Assembly: GCA_964463485.1 (NCBI GenBank) | Contig: CAYXDO010000237.1 | Span: 1-13,614 of the forward strand | DNA: 13,614 nucleotides | Source of the DNA: CAYXDO01 sp964463485 | Lineage (GTDB): Bacteria > Myxococcota > Kuafuiibacteriia > Kuafuiibacteriales > Kuafuiibacteriaceae | Reading direction: 5' to 3' | Part shown: positions 13,563-13,614 of the stretch, piece after piece | Position numbering within the stretch: the stretch's first letter is position 1 | How the letters are laid out: each line of letters starts with the position of its first letter | The notes under the pieces: model-generated | Told to the model about the DNA's origin: nothing | Database searches by the model: none | What the model saw: only the letters and a program-made list of their open reading frames with translations | Made by a program: the position numbers and the translations under genes

Positions 13563-13614
13563 CATAACCCGGCCTAGCCGGTACCATAGAAGATCGACAA
13601 GGCGGGGCTGGCGT
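13563..13614. repeat. Right copy of the 52-bp perfect terminal inverted repeat
   Basis: This is the exact reverse complement of bases 1-52. It abuts the coding-like + strand fragment and lies about 255 bp upstream of the first radical SAM gene. No transposase, integrase or replication gene lies between the two copies, so this is not a recognisable insertion sequence. Confidence 0.9.

Overview
This is a GC-rich window of about 13.6 kb. Its eight long genes are tightly packed, and there is also a 54-codon gene that is easy to miss. I see no rRNA, tRNA, CRISPR array or transposase. The GC-rich codon use, the use of GTG starts and the gene content (B12-type radical SAM enzymes, an alkyl-DHAP-synthase-like flavoprotein, a Na,K-ATPase-like pump) would suit a free-living bacterium such as a myxobacterium or relative. 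That placement is an inference and not proven by any marker gene.

Layout. Positions 1-52 and 13563-13614 are a perfect 52-bp inverted repeat at the very ends of the window. After the left copy come an MgtC/DUF4010 membrane protein (+ strand) and a convergent P-type ATPase of the Na,K-ATPase-like class (- strand), whose 3' ends overlap by 44 bp. Next, on the - strand, is a two-domain bacterial PH-like membrane protein. It lies just downstream of a translationally coupled pair: a flavoprotein made of two fused FAD-oxidase modules (9145-6371) and a CCG-domain iron-sulfur protein (6374-5199). Together these look like a GlcD-GlcE fusion plus GlcF, that is, a membrane-linked 2-hydroxyacid or other flavin dehydrogenase of unknown substrate.

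The accessory part is 9.2-13.3 kb. A leftward operon holds two B12-binding radical SAM enzymes and a methyltransferase with a Zn-ribbon-like N terminus; each junction overlaps by 4 or 8 bp. Converging on its end, and divergent from the flavoprotein, is a 54-residue ORF on the + strand (9268-9432). Its first half resembles the leader of a ribosomally made peptide (acidic, ending ELEGVTGG) and its second half is a 27-residue candidate core. I propose that this is a previously overlooked RiPP-type precursor placed beside radical SAM/methyltransferase tailoring enzymes, possibly with the flavoprotein/Fe-S pair also taking part. No peptidase-transporter is visible, so export would have to be encoded elsewhere. 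The alternative is that the radical SAM operon makes a lipid or other small molecule and the peptide is unrelated.

The right end (about 13354-13562, + strand) reads as plausible protein without a good start codon and runs straight into the terminal repeat, so both edges of the window should be checked for assembly artefacts.
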